A DNA stretch of 64,000 nucleotides, taken from Bradyrhizobium guangdongense (GTDB lineage: Bacteria; Pseudomonadota; Alphaproteobacteria; Rhizobiales; Xanthobacteraceae). A model generated the notes under the pieces. It searched no databases, had not been told where the DNA came from, and worked only from the letters and a program-made list of their open reading frames with translations. The stretch lies in contig NZ_CP030051.1 of NCBI RefSeq assembly GCF_004114975.1, positions 6,847,501 to 6,911,500 on the forward strand, in the 5' to 3' direction. The position numbers and the translations under genes were made by a program. Within the stretch, counting starts at the first letter, position 1; each line of letters begins with the position of its first letter. Shown here one piece after another: positions 28,945 to 38,529 of this stretch.

Positions 28945-31563
28945 TCAAAAATCCTTCAGCAGCCGCTCGATATAATCGAGTTCGATCTGCGGACGCGAGG
29001 GGTCGCCGAGGCGGCGACGGAGTTCTTCGAGGATGCGGCGGACGCGCTGCACGTCAATCTCGCCGGGAATCTTGACGGTGTAATCGTCGCCGAATTCGCG
29101 GCCGAGCAAGGGACGGCCGAGCGGGTCGGTCTGGTTGCCGCCGCTCTGCTGCCGGCCGGCGCGATTGCCGGGACCATCGCCCTGGCCGTCACCGTCGCCC
29201 TGCTGCATCGCTTCGGCCATCTTCTGCGCACCCTTGCGCATGGCGTCGAGCGCCTTGCCCTGGGAATCCACGGCACCGTCGGCATTGCCGTCGCCAAGCT
29301 TCGAGCCGGCGTCGCCCATGGCGCTGTCGGCGGAATCGAGCCCGCCGTCATCATCACCCTGATCAGCGTCCTGATCGCCGTCCTGGCCGCCCTGTCCCTG
29401 ATCGCCCTTCTGTCCCTCTTGGCCCTTCTGTCCCTGTTGGCCTTTCTGGCCCTTCTGCGACAGGCCGCGCCTGGCCATTTCGTCCTGGAGCTTCTTCAGG
29501 CGGTCGCGCAGCGCCTGCTGGTCCTGCTGCAGATCCGACATAGACTGGTCGCCCGGCTGCTGCTTGCCGCGCATGCGGTCGCGCCGGGAATCCTGCCCCT
29601 GCTTGTAGGTCTTGTCGCGCAATTGCTGCTGCTTGCGGATCATGTCGCCGAGCTCGTTCAGCGCCTGCTCCATGTCGCTCTCGCCGGACTGTCCCGGCTG
29701 CGCCATCTGCAGGCCTTCCAGCATCTGCTGGAGTTGCTCGAGCAACTGCTTGGCCGCGTCCTTGTCGCCGGACCGCGACAGGCGCTCCATGCGATCGATC
29801 ATGTTCTGAAGGTCCTGCTGGCGCAGGATCTTGGTGTTCGGATCGAGCGGACGCGCCAGATTCTGCGCATCCTTGTTGTTGCGGAACTGCTCGGCAAGCT
29901 GGCGCATGAAATTATCCAGCGCCGCCCGCAGATCCTGCGTGAGCTTCTTGATCTCCTCGTCGCTGGCGCCGCGCTCCAGCGCCTGTTTCAGCGCGTCCTG
30001 CGCCGCGCGCAAGGCCTTTTCGACGTCGGAAATGTTGCCGTCCTCGATCGTCACGGCGAGCGCCCACAGGCTCGCCACGACCTCGCGCAGCGCATCGTCC
30101 GTGCGCGCCGCCTCGAGCTGGTGCGCTACGCTGTGGAGGCCGAGATATTGCCCGGTCTCCTGCGTGAACAGTTCGGGCGCAATCATCAGCGCGTCGAGCG
30201 CGGTATAGACCTCGGAATTCTTGTTGGCATCGAGCGCGAGGATACGGCGCTGCTCGATCAGCGCGCGTGCGAGCGGCTTCGTGAACAGCCGCTCCGGCAG
30301 GCGCATATTGAAGGGTTCGCTTCGCGCTTCGTTGCCGGCCTCGTCCTTCGCGGTCAGCGTCAGCGTGACGTCGGCGCCGGCATAGGGGTCCTCGCTGAGA
30401 TCCTTCACCGTCTGGCCGACGCCGTTGCGGGTGCGCGCATTCGGCAGCACCAGCGGAAACTGCGGCGGCTGGAACAGCGGCCGCGCCGCTTGTTTGTTAT
30501 CGCCGTCCTTGCCGCCATCGGCGGAACGCGTTGCCACGTGCGCCTCGGCGCCGGTGACGCCGTAATCATCCTCGATCTTGTAGACGAGCTGAAGTGCGCC
30601 GCGCGCCTGGCGCTCCGGATCCTTGGCGAGCGCAATCGTCGGCGGGCGGTCCGGAGTCGCCGCGAAGGCCCATTGCGGCTGGCCCGAGGGCGCGCGGACA
30701 TGCGCGGTGCCGTCGCCGGTGATGGCAAAATGCTTCTCGTTGGTGCCCTTGGGCGTGGCCTCCGTGGGCGCGACTTCCTTGAGGCCACCGGACACGACGA
30801 CATCGAGGCTGCCGCCGGAGGAGCGCACGATCAGGGTCGAACCGGCGGGCACGGCGAGCGGGCCGCTGGCGGGAAGCGCTGCGGCCTCCTTGTTGGCGGC
30901 CGACAGGATCACCGGCGGCTTGCCGGTATAGAGCGGTGGCGTGACCCAGGCGTCGACGCGGACATTGGCCGGCGCCAGCACGCCGTTCCAGTCGAAGGCA
31001 GCACCGAGCCGCATCGCGCGCTCGTCGCCGGCTGCAAAGAAGGTCGCGACCAGCATCACCATGACCAGCGCGCGGAGCGCCCAGGGGTCGTGGATGGCAA
31101 GGCGCGGGTGCGGCAAACCGGCGCGGATGCGCTTGAGCGAGGCCAGCGTGCGCTCGCGCTGCGCCTGCCACAGCGCCTGCGCGACCGGATCCCGCGATGT
31201 CAGCGTGTCCGTCAACGTGGTGGCCGGGCGGTGGCGGATTCCCGAACCGCGATCGAGCCGGGCGAGCGCCTCTTCGCGGCGCGGCCAACGAAAACGAATC
31301 AGGGGGAACAGGGCGCCAGCAGCAAGCCCTGCAAAGATGACGAGACCGACGGCGCGCGCGACAGAGGGCAGCGCCAGCCAGAGACCGGCCCAGGACACAG
31401 CCAGAAACAGGCCGATAACGGTCAGGAGACGCGCCAGAGCAGGCCAGGCACGCTCCCACGCGATGGCATAAGTGGACCGCTGAAGGGCCTGCGCCAGCTT
31501 CAACCGCGACAGAGCATCGCCATCGCGGATCGGGTCTGACGGGTCGGGGGTGACGCCGTTCAA
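28945..31563 (-). CDS. TIGR02302 / DUF4175 family large membrane protein
   Basis: 872 residues, matching the alphaproteobacterial TIGR02302 family. Two or three membrane helices lie near the N-terminus (about 46-90 and 160-180). A large periplasmic part contains beta-sandwich-like segments such as VDAWVTPPLYTGKPP and a PPTIALAKDPERQARGAL-like stretch, followed by a long helical region. Near 704-731 there are nine Gly-X-Y triplets, then an Asp/Gly-rich tract before a conserved C-terminus (IPGEIDVQRVRRILEELRRR). The family function is unknown. The start is TTG 31563 after GGAGAG. The next gene on this strand is far away, so it is monocistronic. Confidence 0.88.
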   Translation of the reverse strand: MNGVTPDPSDPIRDGDALSRLKLAQALQRSTYAIAWERAWPALARLLTVIGLFLAVSWAGLWLALPSVARAVGLVIFAGLAAGALFPLIRFRWPRREEALARLDRGSGIRHRPATTLTDTLTSRDPVAQALWQAQRERTLASLKRIRAGLPHPRLAIHDPWALRALVMVMLVATFFAAGDERAMRLGAAFDWNGVLAPANVRVDAWVTPPLYTGKPPVILSAANKEAAALPASGPLAVPAGSTLIVRSSGGSLDVVVSGGLKEVAPTEATPKGTNEKHFAITGDGTAHVRAPSGQPQWAFAATPDRPPTIALAKDPERQARGALQLVYKIEDDYGVTGAEAHVATRSADGGKDGDNKQAARPLFQPPQFPLVLPNARTRNGVGQTVKDLSEDPYAGADVTLTLTAKDEAGNEARSEPFNMRLPERLFTKPLARALIEQRRILALDANKNSEVYTALDALMIAPELFTQETGQYLGLHSVAHQLEAARTDDALREVVASLWALAVTIEDGNISDVEKALRAAQDALKQALERGASDEEIKKLTQDLRAALDNFMRQLAEQFRNNKDAQNLARPLDPNTKILRQQDLQNMIDRMERLSRSGDKDAAKQLLEQLQQMLEGLQMAQPGQSGESDMEQALNELGDMIRKQQQLRDKTYKQGQDSRRDRMRGKQQPGDQSMSDLQQDQQALRDRLKKLQDEMARRGLSQKGQKGQQGQKGQEGQKGDQGQGGQDGDQDADQGDDDGGLDSADSAMGDAGSKLGDGNADGAVDSQGKALDAMRKGAQKMAEAMQQGDGDGQGDGPGNRAGRQQSGGNQTDPLGRPLLGREFGDDYTVKIPGEIDVQRVRRILEELRRRLGDPSRPQIELDYIERLLKDF

Positions 31564-31734
31564 TCAACTCTCCAGGTTGCCCGGTAGAGAAGCGTACCAC
31601 AACGGCAGCACTGAGGCATCCGTTCCTGTACGGGAGACACCCCTTTTCCCGCATAACACGAGGACGTGACTGCCCCGGTGCAACCCCGTAATTTCCGCGC
31701 CGCCACCCAATGCAAGGGACGTAGAGGAGACGCC

Positions 31735-32118
31735 ATGGACAAGAAGATGCACGACAAGGGCCTGGAAGTCCGCAAAGCGGTACTGGGCGAAGCCTATGTC
31801 AACAACGCGCTGAAGAACGTCGACGACTTCAACCGTCCGTTCCAGGAGATGCTCAACGAATATTGCTGGGGCACGGTGTGGGGCCGCGAGGAGCTGCCGC
31901 GCAAGACCCGCAGCATGCTCAACATCGCGATGATCGCCATCCTCAACCGCCAGCACGAATTCCGCGCCCATCTGAAAGGCGCGCTCACCAACGGCGTCAC
32001 GCGCGACGAGATCCGCGAGATCCTGATGCAGGTCGCAATCTACGGCGGCATGCCGGCGGCTGTCGACAGTTTTCGCATCGCGCGCGAGGTGTTCGCGGAG
32101 ATTGATGGGAAGGCGTGA
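31735..32118 (+). CDS. Carboxymuconolactone decarboxylase family protein
   Basis: 127 residues, all-helical CMD/AhpD-like fold. Motifs include NRPFQEMLNEYCWGTVWGRE and MLNIAMIAILNRQHEFRAH, with the histidine of the family. No CxxC is present, so it belongs with PcaC-type decarboxylases rather than AhpD peroxidases. PcaC converts gamma-carboxymuconolactone in protocatechuate breakdown. No other pca genes are nearby, so the substrate is uncertain. ATG 31735 follows AGAGGAGA. An R1 repeat separates it from the next gene on the same strand. Confidence 0.85.
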   Translation: MDKKMHDKGLEVRKAVLGEAYVNNALKNVDDFNRPFQEMLNEYCWGTVWGREELPRKTRSMLNIAMIAILNRQHEFRAHLKGALTNGVTRDEIREILMQVAIYGGMPAAVDSFRIAREVFAEIDGKA

Positions 32119-32150
32119 GCCGAGCTGACCGCTCTCAACTTTATTGCTCC

Positions 32151-32235
32151 GTCATTGCGAGCGGAGCGAAGCAATCCAGAACTCCGCTAGCGGAAATAGG
32201 CTGGATTGCTTCGTCGCTTCGCTCCTCGCAATGAC
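32151..32235. repeat. Palindromic intergenic repeat, family R1 (full copy)
   Basis: An 85-bp element with ends GTCATTGCGAG / CTCGCAATGAC and inner arms GAAGCAATCCAG / CTGGATTGCTTC. It is nearly identical to 10024-10107 apart from the loop. It ends 22 bases before the next start codon and could fold in that mRNA leader. Confidence 0.88.
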
Positions 32236-32257
32236 GATGGGGAAGGAAATTAACACC

Positions 32258-33148
32258 ATGGACATCGGATTCATCGGCCTCGGAAACATGGGTTTGCCGA
32301 TGGCGCGGCGGCTGATCGAGGCTGGACACAACCTGGTCGTATTCGACACCCGCAAGGAGGCCGTCGACAAGCTTGTCGCGCGCGGCGCGAGCGCTGCGAC
32401 CTCGCCCAAGGAGGTGGCCGACAAGGTCGAGACGGTCATGGCGAGCCTGCCATCGCTGCAGGCATCGCTCGAGGTCGCGACGGGGGCGAACGGCGTGATC
32501 GAAGGAAGCCGCGCCAAGCGCTTCATCGATCTGTCGACCGTGGGCTCCCAGATGGCTTCGAAGATTCACGGTCTGCTGGCGAAGCGCGATATCGTGCAGA
32601 TCGACTGCCCCGTGTCGGGAGGCGTCGGCGGCGCCGAGAAGGGCACACTGGCGGTGATGGTGTCAGGGCCGAAGGCGGAATTCGAGCTGCTCAAGCCCGC
32701 GCTCGACGTGATCGGAAAGGTGTTCTTCATCGGCGAGAAGCCGGGCGCGGCGCAGACCATGAAGCTCGCCAACAATTTCCTCTCGGCCACCGCGATCGTG
32801 GCGACGTCGGAAGCGGTGGTGATGGGCGTCAAGGCCGGGCTCGATCCCGCCGTGATGATCGACGTCATCAATGCGGGCTCCGGCATGAACACCGCGAGCC
32901 GCGACAAGTTTCCGCGCTCGGTGCTACCGCGGACGTTCGATTTCGGCTTCGCCACCGGATTGATGGTGAAGGACGTGCGGCTGGCGCTCGAGGAGATGAA
33001 GCAACTCGGCCTGTCCATGGAGGTCGCCGATGCGGTCGGGCGTCTCTGGGAGACCGTGATAGCAGCGGAAGGCGCCGAATCCGATTTCACCGCGGCGATC
33101 AAGCCGATCGAGAGGAAGGCGGGCGTGGTGGTCGGCGGCAAGAATTAG
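32258..33148 (+). CDS. NAD(P)-dependent beta-hydroxyacid dehydrogenase (MmsB/GarR-like)
   Basis: 296 residues of the 3-hydroxyisobutyrate dehydrogenase family. The N-terminal Rossmann motif is IGFIGLGNMGLPMARRL. The substrate-binding DCPVSGGVGGAEKGTL and catalytic Lys in KLANNFLSATAIVATSEA are intact. Likely substrates are 3-hydroxyisobutyrate, tartronate semialdehyde or similar. ATG 32258 was chosen after GGGGAAGGAA. An in-frame extension upstream to 32144 is only R1 repeat DNA and should not be counted. Confidence 0.9.
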   Translation: MDIGFIGLGNMGLPMARRLIEAGHNLVVFDTRKEAVDKLVARGASAATSPKEVADKVETVMASLPSLQASLEVATGANGVIEGSRAKRFIDLSTVGSQMASKIHGLLAKRDIVQIDCPVSGGVGGAEKGTLAVMVSGPKAEFELLKPALDVIGKVFFIGEKPGAAQTMKLANNFLSATAIVATSEAVVMGVKAGLDPAVMIDVINAGSGMNTASRDKFPRSVLPRTFDFGFATGLMVKDVRLALEEMKQLGLSMEVADAVGRLWETVIAAEGAESDFTAAIKPIERKAGVVVGGKN

Positions 33149-33155
33149 CGCCAAT

Positions 33156-33240
33156 GTAGCCCGGATGGAGCGCAGCGTAATCCGGGGTTGTTACGGGCCT
33201 GGCAAGGACCCGGATGTCGCTTCCGCTCCATCCGGGCTAC
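33156..33240. repeat. Palindromic intergenic repeat, family R2
   Basis: GTAGCCCGGATGGAG (33156-33170) and CTCCATCCGGGCTAC (33226-33240) form a perfect 15-bp inverted repeat enclosing 55 bases. It occupies the space between two convergent genes and differs in sequence from R1. Confidence 0.85.
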
Positions 33241-33249
33241 GTCAATGCC

Positions 33250-34515
33250 TCACAGCCACGGCGCCGGCTTGTCCATCGCGATGAGCTGCTCGACCTCGAT
33301 GCGCGGACGCACCACGGCGTACTGATCGCCCTTCACCAGCACCTCCGGCACCAGGGGCCGCGTGTTGTAGGTGCCGGCCTGCACGGCGCCATAGGCCCCC
33401 GATGTCATGACGGCGATGAGATCGCCGGGCTTCGGCGTCGGCAGCGTGCGGTCCAAGGCAAGGTAGTCGCCGGTCTCGCAGACCGGACCGACGACGTCGG
33501 CCATGATGGTCGCCGCGCCCTTCTCCGGCTCTATCACCGGCAGGATGTCGTGATGCGCCTCGTATAGCGTCGGGCGGATCAGATCGTTCATGGCGGCGTC
33601 GATGATGACGAAGTTCTTGCCATCACCGTGCTTCACATAGATCACCTTGGCGACGAGGATGCCGGCATTGCCGACGATCATGCGACCCGGCTCGAACATC
33701 AGCGTGCAGCCGAGATTGTGGCTGACGCGCTTGACCATGGCGGCATACGCGTCGGGCGCGGGCGGCGCCTCGCGGTCCATGTAATAGGGAATACCGAGGC
33801 CGCCGCCGAAATCGACGTGGCTGATGTTGTGGCCGTCGGCGCGCAGCGTCTGCACGAATTCGGAGAGGATACGGAACGCCGTCTCCATCTTGGAGAGGTC
33901 GGTGATCTGGCTGCCGATATGCACGTCGGTGCCGGTCACTTCGATGCCCGGCAGCTTCGCGGCGCGCGCGTAGACCTCGCGGGCGTGCACGATCGGGATG
34001 CCGAACTTGTTCTCGGACTTGCCGGTGGAAATCTTGGCGTGGGTGCCGGCATCGACGTCAGGATTGACGCGGATGGAGATGCGCGCGGTCTTGCCCATTT
34101 CGGTCGCGAGGCGCGACAGCAGCTCGAGCTCCGGCTCGGATTCGACGTTGAGGCAAAGGATATCGGCGGCGAGCGCAGCCCGGAGCTCTTGTTCCGTCTT
34201 ACCGACGCCGGAGAACACGATCTTGCCGCTCGGAATGCCGGCCGCGAGCGCCCGCTTCAGTTCGCCGCCCGAGACGACGTCCGCGCCGGCGCCGAGCTTG
34301 GCGAGCGTGCACAGCACCGACTGGTTGGAGTTCGCCTTCATGGCGTAGCAGACCAGCACCTTCTCGCCGGCAAAGGCCTCGGCGAAGACGCGGTAGTGCC
34401 GCTCCAGCGTTGCGGTTGAATAGCAATAGAACGGCGTGCCGACCGTCGCGGCCAGCTCGGACAGGTTCACCGCCTCGGCGTGCAGCACGCCGTTGCGGTA
34501 GTCGAAATGGTTCAT
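33250..34515 (-). CDS. lysA: Diaminopimelate decarboxylase
   Basis: 421 residues. Decarboxylates meso-diaminopimelate to lysine with PLP. The PLP lysine is Lys60 in VCYAMKANSNQSVL. The phosphate-binding and dimer motifs GGGLGIPY, EPGRMIVGNAG and CETGDYLALDR are all present. Length is normal. It follows lptM by 24 bases and argH further upstream on the same strand, forming the argH-lptM-lysA run common in rhizobia. The ATG at 34515 gives the expected N-terminus. Confidence 0.96.
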   Translation of the reverse strand: MNHFDYRNGVLHAEAVNLSELAATVGTPFYCYSTATLERHYRVFAEAFAGEKVLVCYAMKANSNQSVLCTLAKLGAGADVVSGGELKRALAAGIPSGKIVFSGVGKTEQELRAALAADILCLNVESEPELELLSRLATEMGKTARISIRVNPDVDAGTHAKISTGKSENKFGIPIVHAREVYARAAKLPGIEVTGTDVHIGSQITDLSKMETAFRILSEFVQTLRADGHNISHVDFGGGLGIPYYMDREAPPAPDAYAAMVKRVSHNLGCTLMFEPGRMIVGNAGILVAKVIYVKHGDGKNFVIIDAAMNDLIRPTLYEAHHDILPVIEPEKGAATIMADVVGPVCETGDYLALDRTLPTPKPGDLIAVMTSGAYGAVQAGTYNTRPLVPEVLVKGDQYAVVRPRIEVEQLIAMDKPAPWL

Positions 34516-34539
34516 GGCGTTGGCTCAGCTAATCCCGGC

Positions 34540-34833
34540 TCATCTTTTGCCGGAAGGTTCGTCCAGGAGCGGGTCGAGGATAAACGATTTCTTCTGGCCC
34601 CTGGTCGCCGCCGGCGCGGCTTCCGCGCCATAGGTCGGATTGAACACGCTCGGCGTCTTCTGGGCTTCGATCTCGGTGTCACCAGGCGCGGCGATATTCG
34701 CCGTCGACGCGCTGGAGGCGCCCGGCGGCAGATCCAGCGGACCCTTGCGGCCGCAGCCGGCGAGCGCAAGCGCGCTCACGCTCAAGACAATGATGGCCCA
34801 CCCCGACCCGGCCGGGCGAAACTTTGACGTCAC
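34540..34833 (-). CDS. lptM: Small lipoprotein, LptM-like
   Basis: 97 residues. Signal peptide II with lipobox LALAGCGRKGPLDLPPG; the sequence CGRKGPL is the hallmark of LptM (YifL). In E. coli LptM helps LptD mature in the outer-membrane LPS translocon. The C-terminal ~60 residues are low-complexity and poorly conserved. GTG 34833 is favoured by GGGGA 7 bases upstream; ATG 34863 would add ten residues. It sits between argH and lysA. Confidence 0.8.
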   Translation of the reverse strand: MTSKFRPAGSGWAIIVLSVSALALAGCGRKGPLDLPPGASSASTANIAAPGDTEIEAQKTPSVFNPTYGAEAAPAATRGQKKSFILDPLLDEPSGKR

Positions 34834-34925
34834 GACGAAATCCCCACTACGCGCGCGCACCATACAGAGATTGGCGCGCTCTGGCGAGAGCCGGATGACC
34901 ATGAAACATAAGCGAAATTTTGCCT

Positions 34926-36323
34926 TCAGCCCAATTTTCGCTCTTTTTCCAGCCGCTTCAGCCAGCTCTTTGCCTGCGACATCACGTTCTTCGGCGCGGT
35001 GCCGCCGAAGCTGGTGCGGCTCTTCACCGACGATTCGACCGAGAGTACGCCAAGCACGTCCTTGGTGATCTTGGGCTCGATCGCCTGCATCTCCTGCAGG
35101 GGCAGCTCGTGCAGCGCCACGCCGCCCTCGGCGGCCTTGGCGACGATGCGGCCGGTGACGTGGTGGGCCTCGCGGAAGGGCATTTTCAGCGTCCGCACCA
35201 GCCAATCGGCGAGATCGGTCGCGGTGGCATAACCCTCCCCCGCGGCCGCCTTCATCTTCGCCTCGTCCGGAACGAGGTCGCGGACCATGCCGGTCATGGC
35301 GCGGATCGCCAGCGACAGCGCGGCAAAGCCCTCCATGGCGCCTTGCTTGTCCTCCTGCATGTCCTTTTGATAGGCGAGCGGCAGACCTTTCATCACGATC
35401 AAAAGACCATTGAGCGCGCCGATGACGCGGCCGGTCTTGGCGCGCACCAGCTCGGCCGCATCGGGATTGCGCTTCTGCGGCATGATCGAGGATCCCGTCG
35501 TGAACTTGTCGCTGAGCCTGACAAGGCCGACCAGCGGCGAGGTCCAGATCACGATCTCTTCGGCGAAGCGCGACATGTGCACGGCGCAGATCGAGGCCGC
35601 CGACAAGGTCTCCAGCACGAAGTCGCGGTCGGAGACGGCGTCGAGCGAGTTCGCCATCGGCCGATCGAATCCCAACGCCTTCGCGGTGGCATGACGGTCG
35701 ATCGGGAACGAGGTGCCGGCGAGCGCGGCAGCGCCCAGCGGGGATTCGTTGAGCCGCTTGCGGGCATCCTGAAAGCGGCCGCGATCGCGCGCGGCCATCT
35801 CGACATAGGCGAGCAGATGGTGACCGAAAGTGACGGGCTGCGCGGTCTGCAGATGGGTGAAGCCGGGCATCACGGTGCCGGCATGCTCCAGCGCGCGTTC
35901 CACCAGCGCCTGCTGGAACGCGGCGAGAGCCGCATCGGTCTCGTCGATAATGTCGCGGACGTAGAGACGGAAATCGGTCGCGACCTGGTCGTTGCGCGAG
36001 CGGGCGGTGTGCAGGCGGCCGGCGGCGGGACCGATCAGCTCGGACAGGCGACTCTCGACATTCATGTGAATGTCCTCGAGCGCGCGCTTGAACTCGAAGC
36101 CACCCTTGCCGATCTCTGACAAAATCGTGTCTAGACCCTTGCCGATATTTTTCGCATCAGAGGCGGTGATGATGCCGTTCGCGGCAAGCATCGCGGCGTG
36201 CGCCTTGGATGCGGCAATGTCCTGGGCGAAGAGGTGACGATCGACGTCGATGGAGACGTTGATCTCTTCCATGATCTCGTCGGGACGTTCCGAGAACCGG
36301 CCGCCCCACATCTTGTTGCTCAT
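34926..36323 (-). CDS. argH: Argininosuccinate lyase
   Basis: 465 residues of the fumarase/aspartase superfamily. Cleaves argininosuccinate to arginine and fumarate in the last arginine step. The signature [12 protein letters not shown] lies near residue 275-287. Also present are MWGGRFSE at the N-terminus, [16 protein letters not shown] and [23 protein letters not shown] 36323 was chosen (after CAGGGGATC); longer frames to 36452 are not supported. It is divergent from tlpA with about 100 bases between starts. Confidence 0.96.
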   Translation of the reverse strand: MSNKMWGGRFSERPDEIMEEINVSIDVDRHLFAQDIAASKAHAAMLAANGIITASDAKNIGKGLDTILSEIGKGGFEFKRALEDIHMNVESRLSELIGPAAGRLHTARSRNDQVATDFRLYVRDIIDETDAALAAFQQALVERALEHAGTVMPGFTHLQTAQPVTFGHHLLAYVEMAARDRGRFQDARKRLNESPLGAAALAGTSFPIDRHATAKALGFDRPMANSLDAVSDRDFVLETLSAASICAVHMSRFAEEIVIWTSPLVGLVRLSDKFTTGSSIMPQKRNPDAAELVRAKTGRVIGALNGLLIVMKGLPLAYQKDMQEDKQGAMEGFAALSLAIRAMTGMVRDLVPDEAKMKAAAGEGYATATDLADWLVRTLKMPFREAHHVTGRIVAKAAEGGVALHELPLQEMQAIEPKITKDVLGVLSVESSVKSRTSFGGTAPKNVMSQAKSWLKRLEKERKLG

Positions 36324-36424
36324 GATCCCCTGCTCGCGCCTTGATTTGCCGCACGTTTGCTGGCGAAGGCCAGCCGTATTAAGAGGCCCCTGATAGCCAT
36401 ATCTGCGACCGGATGACAAACGAT

Positions 36425-37090
36425 ATGCTCGACCCCAAACCCTCCGCCACACGCCGGATCCCGATCGTCATCGCCACGGTGGTGGTCGGCGGCCTGGCCG
36501 GCTTTGCCGCGCTGTACGGGCTGGGCCTGAGCCGGACGCCATCAGGGGATCCGACCTGCAAACCGGCCGTCGCGACGGCACAAAGGATTGCCCCGCTCGC
36601 CCATGGCGAGGTGGCGGCGCTGACCATGGCAAGCGCACCCCTGAAGCTGCCCGATCTCACTTTCGAGGACGGTGACGGCAAGCCCAAAAAGTTGTCGGAT
36701 TTCCGCGGCAAGACGGTGCTGGTGAATCTCTGGGCGACCTGGTGCGTCCCGTGTCGAAAAGAGATGCCGGCGCTGGACCAGCTCCAGGCCAAGCTGGCGG
36801 GCCCCAATTTCGAGGTGGTGGCGATCAATATCGACACCCGCGATCCCGAGAAGCCCAAGACCTTCCTGAAAGAGGCCAATCTGACCCGCCTCGGCTATTT
36901 CAACGACCAGAAAGCCAAGGTTTTCCAGGATCTTAAGTCTATAGGCCGGGCCTTGGGAATGCCGACTTCGGTGCTGGTCGACCCGCAGGGATGCGAGATC
37001 GCGACGATCGCGGGACCGGCGGAATGGGCGAGCGACGACGCGCTCAAGCTGATCCGGGCCGCGCTCGGGCCGGCCGCCGCGTCGCTTTAG
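36425..37090 (+). CDS. tlpA: Membrane-anchored thioredoxin-like protein TlpA
   Basis: 221 residues, exactly the length of the Bradyrhizobium japonicum TlpA. One N-terminal membrane anchor (about 13-36) holds a periplasmic thioredoxin domain with active site Trp106-Cys107-Val-Pro-Cys110. TlpA reduces the copper chaperone ScoI and CoxB and is needed for cytochrome aa3 maturation. An additional cysteine pair (in DPTCKPA and DPQGCEI) matches the structural disulfide. ATG 36425 was chosen over 36413 by agreement with the known protein. It is divergent from argH. Confidence 0.94.
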   Translation: MLDPKPSATRRIPIVIATVVVGGLAGFAALYGLGLSRTPSGDPTCKPAVATAQRIAPLAHGEVAALTMASAPLKLPDLTFEDGDGKPKKLSDFRGKTVLVNLWATWCVPCRKEMPALDQLQAKLAGPNFEVVAINIDTRDPEKPKTFLKEANLTRLGYFNDQKAKVFQDLKSIGRALGMPTSVLVDPQGCEIATIAGPAEWASDDALKLIRAALGPAAASL

Positions 37091-37096
37091 GGAGGT

Positions 37097-37291
37097 TCAG
37101 GCGGTGACGTTCAGGTTGCCGCCGACGCCGGGGCCGACATTGGCAAGGGAAGGCTGACCGGCGCCCAGCAGCGTCAGGACCGTGGATTTCTCCATATCCA
37201 TGTTCTGCTTCGTCACGGTCGCTGCGATATTCGATTGCAGCGCGCCTTGTTGAGCGGCCAGCATGCTGCTGACCATCGCCATCATGTCCAT
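37097..37291 (-). CDS. YjfB-like putative motility protein
   Basis: 64 residues, helical N-terminal half (MVSSMLAAQQGALQSNIA) with the MDMEKSTVLTLL motif of the YjfB_motility family, then a Gly/Pro/Asn-rich tail. The family is linked by name to motility, without a proven function. GAGGG about 8 bases before the ATG supports the start. It is convergent with tlpA, with six bases between stops. No flagellar genes lie in the window. Confidence 0.65.
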   Translation of the reverse strand: MDMMAMVSSMLAAQQGALQSNIAATVTKQNMDMEKSTVLTLLGAGQPSLANVGPGVGGNLNVTA

Positions 37292-37381
37292 TACGCGAAC
37301 CCTCGTACCGGCTGTAACCTAGAGGCGAGGAGTTAACGGGACATGAATTGTCACGTTAGCGGACCCACCGCCGAGGAGCCG

Positions 37382-37470
37382 CAGGGTGGGCAAAGCGTAG
37401 CGTGCCCACCAATTCCAACGCATGATTTGAAAGATCGTGGGCACGGCGCGTTGCGCCTTTGCCCACCCTG
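37382..37470. repeat. Palindromic intergenic repeat, family R3 (nested)
   Basis: Outer arms CAGGGTGGGCAAAG (37382-37395) and CTTTGCCCACCCTG (37457-37470) are a perfect 14-bp inverted repeat. Inner arms CGTGCCCAC (37401-37409) and GTGGGCACG (37437-37445) form a second. The element lies just after the 3-hydroxybutyryl-CoA dehydrogenase gene. Confidence 0.85.
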
Positions 37471-37483
37471 GGGCACCGCCGCT

Positions 37484-38365
37484 TTATCTTGTCGGAACCG
37501 GCTTGGCGCCGCGGTAATCGTAGAAGCCGCGCTGGGTCTTGCGGCCGAGCCAGCCCGCCTCGACGTATTTCACCAGCAGCGGGCATGGCCGGTATTTGGA
37601 GTCGGCGAGCCCCTCATGCAGGACCTGCATGATCGACAGGCAGGTATCGAGACCAATGAAATCGGCCAGCTCCAGCGGGCCCATCGGATGGTGCGCGCCG
37701 AGCTTCATCGCCGCGTCGATCGCCTCGACGTTGCCGACGCCTTCGTACAGCGTGTAGATCGCCTCATTGATCATCGGCAGCAGGATGCGGTTGACGATGA
37801 AGGCCGGGAAATCCTCGGAAACCGCGACCTGCTTGCCGAGCTTGGCGACGAATTCCTTGGAAGCCTCGAAGGTGGAATCGTCGGTGGCAATGCCGCGGAT
37901 CAACTCCACCAGCTCCATCAGCGGCACCGGATTCATGAAGTGAATGCCGATGAAGCGCTCGGGCCGGTCGGTGGCGGCGGCAAGACGGGTGATCGAGATC
38001 GAGGACGTGTCGGAGGCGACGATCGCCTCAGGCTTCAGGATCGCGCAAAGGTCGTGGAAGATCTTGCGCTTGACCTCTTCCTTCTCGACCGCCGTCTCGA
38101 TCACGAGATCGCAATCGGCGAGGTCGTCCAGCTTCTCGGCAAGCTTGATCCGCGCAACCGCCTTCGCCTTGTCGTCCTCGGTAACGGCCTTCTTCGAGAC
38201 CTGACGCGCCAGATTGCCGTTGATGGTGGCCATGCCGGACTTGAGGCGGTCGGCCGAGATGTCGTTGAGCACCACGTCGAAACCGGCCAAGGCCGCGACA
38301 TGCGCGATGCCATTTCCCATCTGACCCGCGCCGATTACGCCGATCTTCTTGATTACTGCCGCCAT
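37484..38365 (-). CDS. 3-hydroxybutyryl-CoA dehydrogenase
   Basis: 293 residues. Oxidises 3-hydroxyacyl-CoA with NAD. The Rossmann motif is IGVIGAGQMGNGIAHVAAL (about 7-25). The catalytic histidine lies in FIGIHFMNPVPLMELVEL and its partner Glu in that motif. The C-terminal family motif is NRILLPMINEAIYTLYEGV. ATG 38365 follows GGTGGA with good spacing; nine residues further upstream are not conserved. It lies downstream of etfBA on the same strand behind a terminator, suggesting its own promoter. Roles in beta-oxidation or PHB-related metabolism are possible. Confidence 0.93.
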   Translation of the reverse strand: MAAVIKKIGVIGAGQMGNGIAHVAALAGFDVVLNDISADRLKSGMATINGNLARQVSKKAVTEDDKAKAVARIKLAEKLDDLADCDLVIETAVEKEEVKRKIFHDLCAILKPEAIVASDTSSISITRLAAATDRPERFIGIHFMNPVPLMELVELIRGIATDDSTFEASKEFVAKLGKQVAVSEDFPAFIVNRILLPMINEAIYTLYEGVGNVEAIDAAMKLGAHHPMGPLELADFIGLDTCLSIMQVLHEGLADSKYRPCPLLVKYVEAGWLGRKTQRGFYDYRGAKPVPTR

Positions 38366-38529
38366 AATGTCATCCACCGGAACGGCGCGCATATCGCGCC
38401 CTGCCTGATCCCCTGAGCCGGGAGGACCAATCCAATCAGAAACTCGATTAGATCAGAATCCTGGCTCGAAACCTAGATTGGATCGCCTTCCAGGCGCGCC
38501 CCACGCCAAAGAAAACGCCTCAGAAATGA

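Noticed and set aside
28930..31539. 869-codon open frame antisense to the TIGR02302 gene
   Set aside because: Leu/Ala/Arg-rich shadow; its apparent membrane segment is the complement of the Gly-X-Y tract.
32144..32257. In-frame N-terminal extension of the hydroxyacid dehydrogenase
   Set aside because: It is translated R1 repeat (ERSEAIQ-type peptide); GGGGAAGGAA and the Rossmann motif fix the start at 32258.
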